This document shows positions 60,765 to 64,000 of a DNA stretch of 64,000 nucleotides, in pieces. How positions within the stretch are numbered: the first letter of the stretch is position 1; each line of letters opens with the position of its first letter. The notes under the pieces were generated by a model. It saw only the letters and a program-made list of their open reading frames with translations, did not search any database and had not been told where the DNA came from. A program made the position numbers and the translations under genes. The stretch comes from Rhizobium leguminosarum (GTDB lineage: Bacteria; Pseudomonadota; Alphaproteobacteria; Rhizobiales; Rhizobiaceae): the NCBI RefSeq assembly GCF_017876795.1, contig NZ_JAGIOR010000001.1, positions 3,684,501-3,748,500 on the forward strand, read 5' to 3'.

Positions 60765-60914
60765 GCCTGTCTCCTTCATGGGCTGAGCGCCCTCAAAATG
60801 CGATGGTCGGCGGCAATTTCCCGGGAGCCGCCTCCCTCGCTTAAACGAGAATAACCGCAAGATGCGGCGAAACTTCCCTTCCGGGCCGACACGGATACGG
60901 CGCCCGGTGGGACC

Positions 60915-60942
60915 GGCGTGCGCCGCGTTGGCAGCGCACGCC
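60915..60942 (-). promoter_or_regulatory. 12-bp hairpin between rpoB and rpoC
   Basis: GGCGTGCGCCGC (60915-60926), loop GTTG, GCAGCGCACGCC (60931-60942) pairs over 12 bases with one G-U in RNA. It lies 11 bases beyond the rpoB stop. There is no T run, so RNase processing or mRNA stabilisation is more likely than termination. Confidence 0.7.
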
Positions 60943-60953
60943 CTATCAAGTGC

Positions 60954-64000
<3,047 letters not shown>

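Overview
The window looks like chromosomal DNA of an alphaproteobacterium of the Rhizobiaceae, most likely Rhizobium of the etli/leguminosarum group. The evidence is the high G+C content, the sequences and order of the ribosomal-protein and RNA polymerase genes, and several copies of short rhizobial intergenic palindromes. This assignment rests on recognition, not on a search. I found no insertion sequence, prophage, CRISPR array, rRNA gene or intact tRNA gene.

Layout. 1-2.9 kb: end of a LuxR-type regulator, an exported Gly/Asn-repeat protein, two small unknown proteins and an exonuclease III. 2.9-19.0 kb: a long leftward catabolic cluster. In transcription order it encodes a LacI regulator, a CoA transferase, an enoyl-CoA hydratase, an aldehyde dehydrogenase, a glucose-type CUT1 ABC importer (binding protein, two permeases, ATPase), two different GMC oxidoreductases, a Gfo/Idh/MocA dehydrogenase and a fumarate-reductase-like flavoprotein. 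Two copies of a palindromic LacI-type operator lie just upstream of the regulator. 19.3-21 kb: a lower-G+C patch with an extra signal peptidase and a decayed histidine kinase. 21-36 kb: ordinary accessory and housekeeping genes: an AhpD-like protein, two alpha/beta hydrolases (one with Asp in place of the nucleophile Ser), a LysR/SDR divergent pair, a PanE-like reductase, rarA, htrA, ilvD, msrPQ and several small proteins. 36.4-55.6 kb: the complete str-S10-spc-alpha superoperon, transcribed leftward from rpsL to rplQ. 56.1-64.0 kb: a small unknown gene on the opposite strand, then rpoC and the 3' three-quarters of rpoB.

How the genes work together. The catabolic cluster is the most interesting part. 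A gluco-type importer sits with a pyranose-oxidase/CarA-like flavoenzyme and a Gfo/Idh/MocA enzyme, but with no glycoside hydrolase. Beside them lies a CoA transferase, crotonase and aldehyde dehydrogenase set of the kind that shortens an acid side chain. My inference is that it takes up a glucoside or glucose conjugate, removes the sugar by oxidation and elimination, and degrades the remainder through CoA thioesters. The substrate is unknown. The right half of the window is conserved translation and transcription machinery; the unusual material there lies in hairpins and palindromes between genes.
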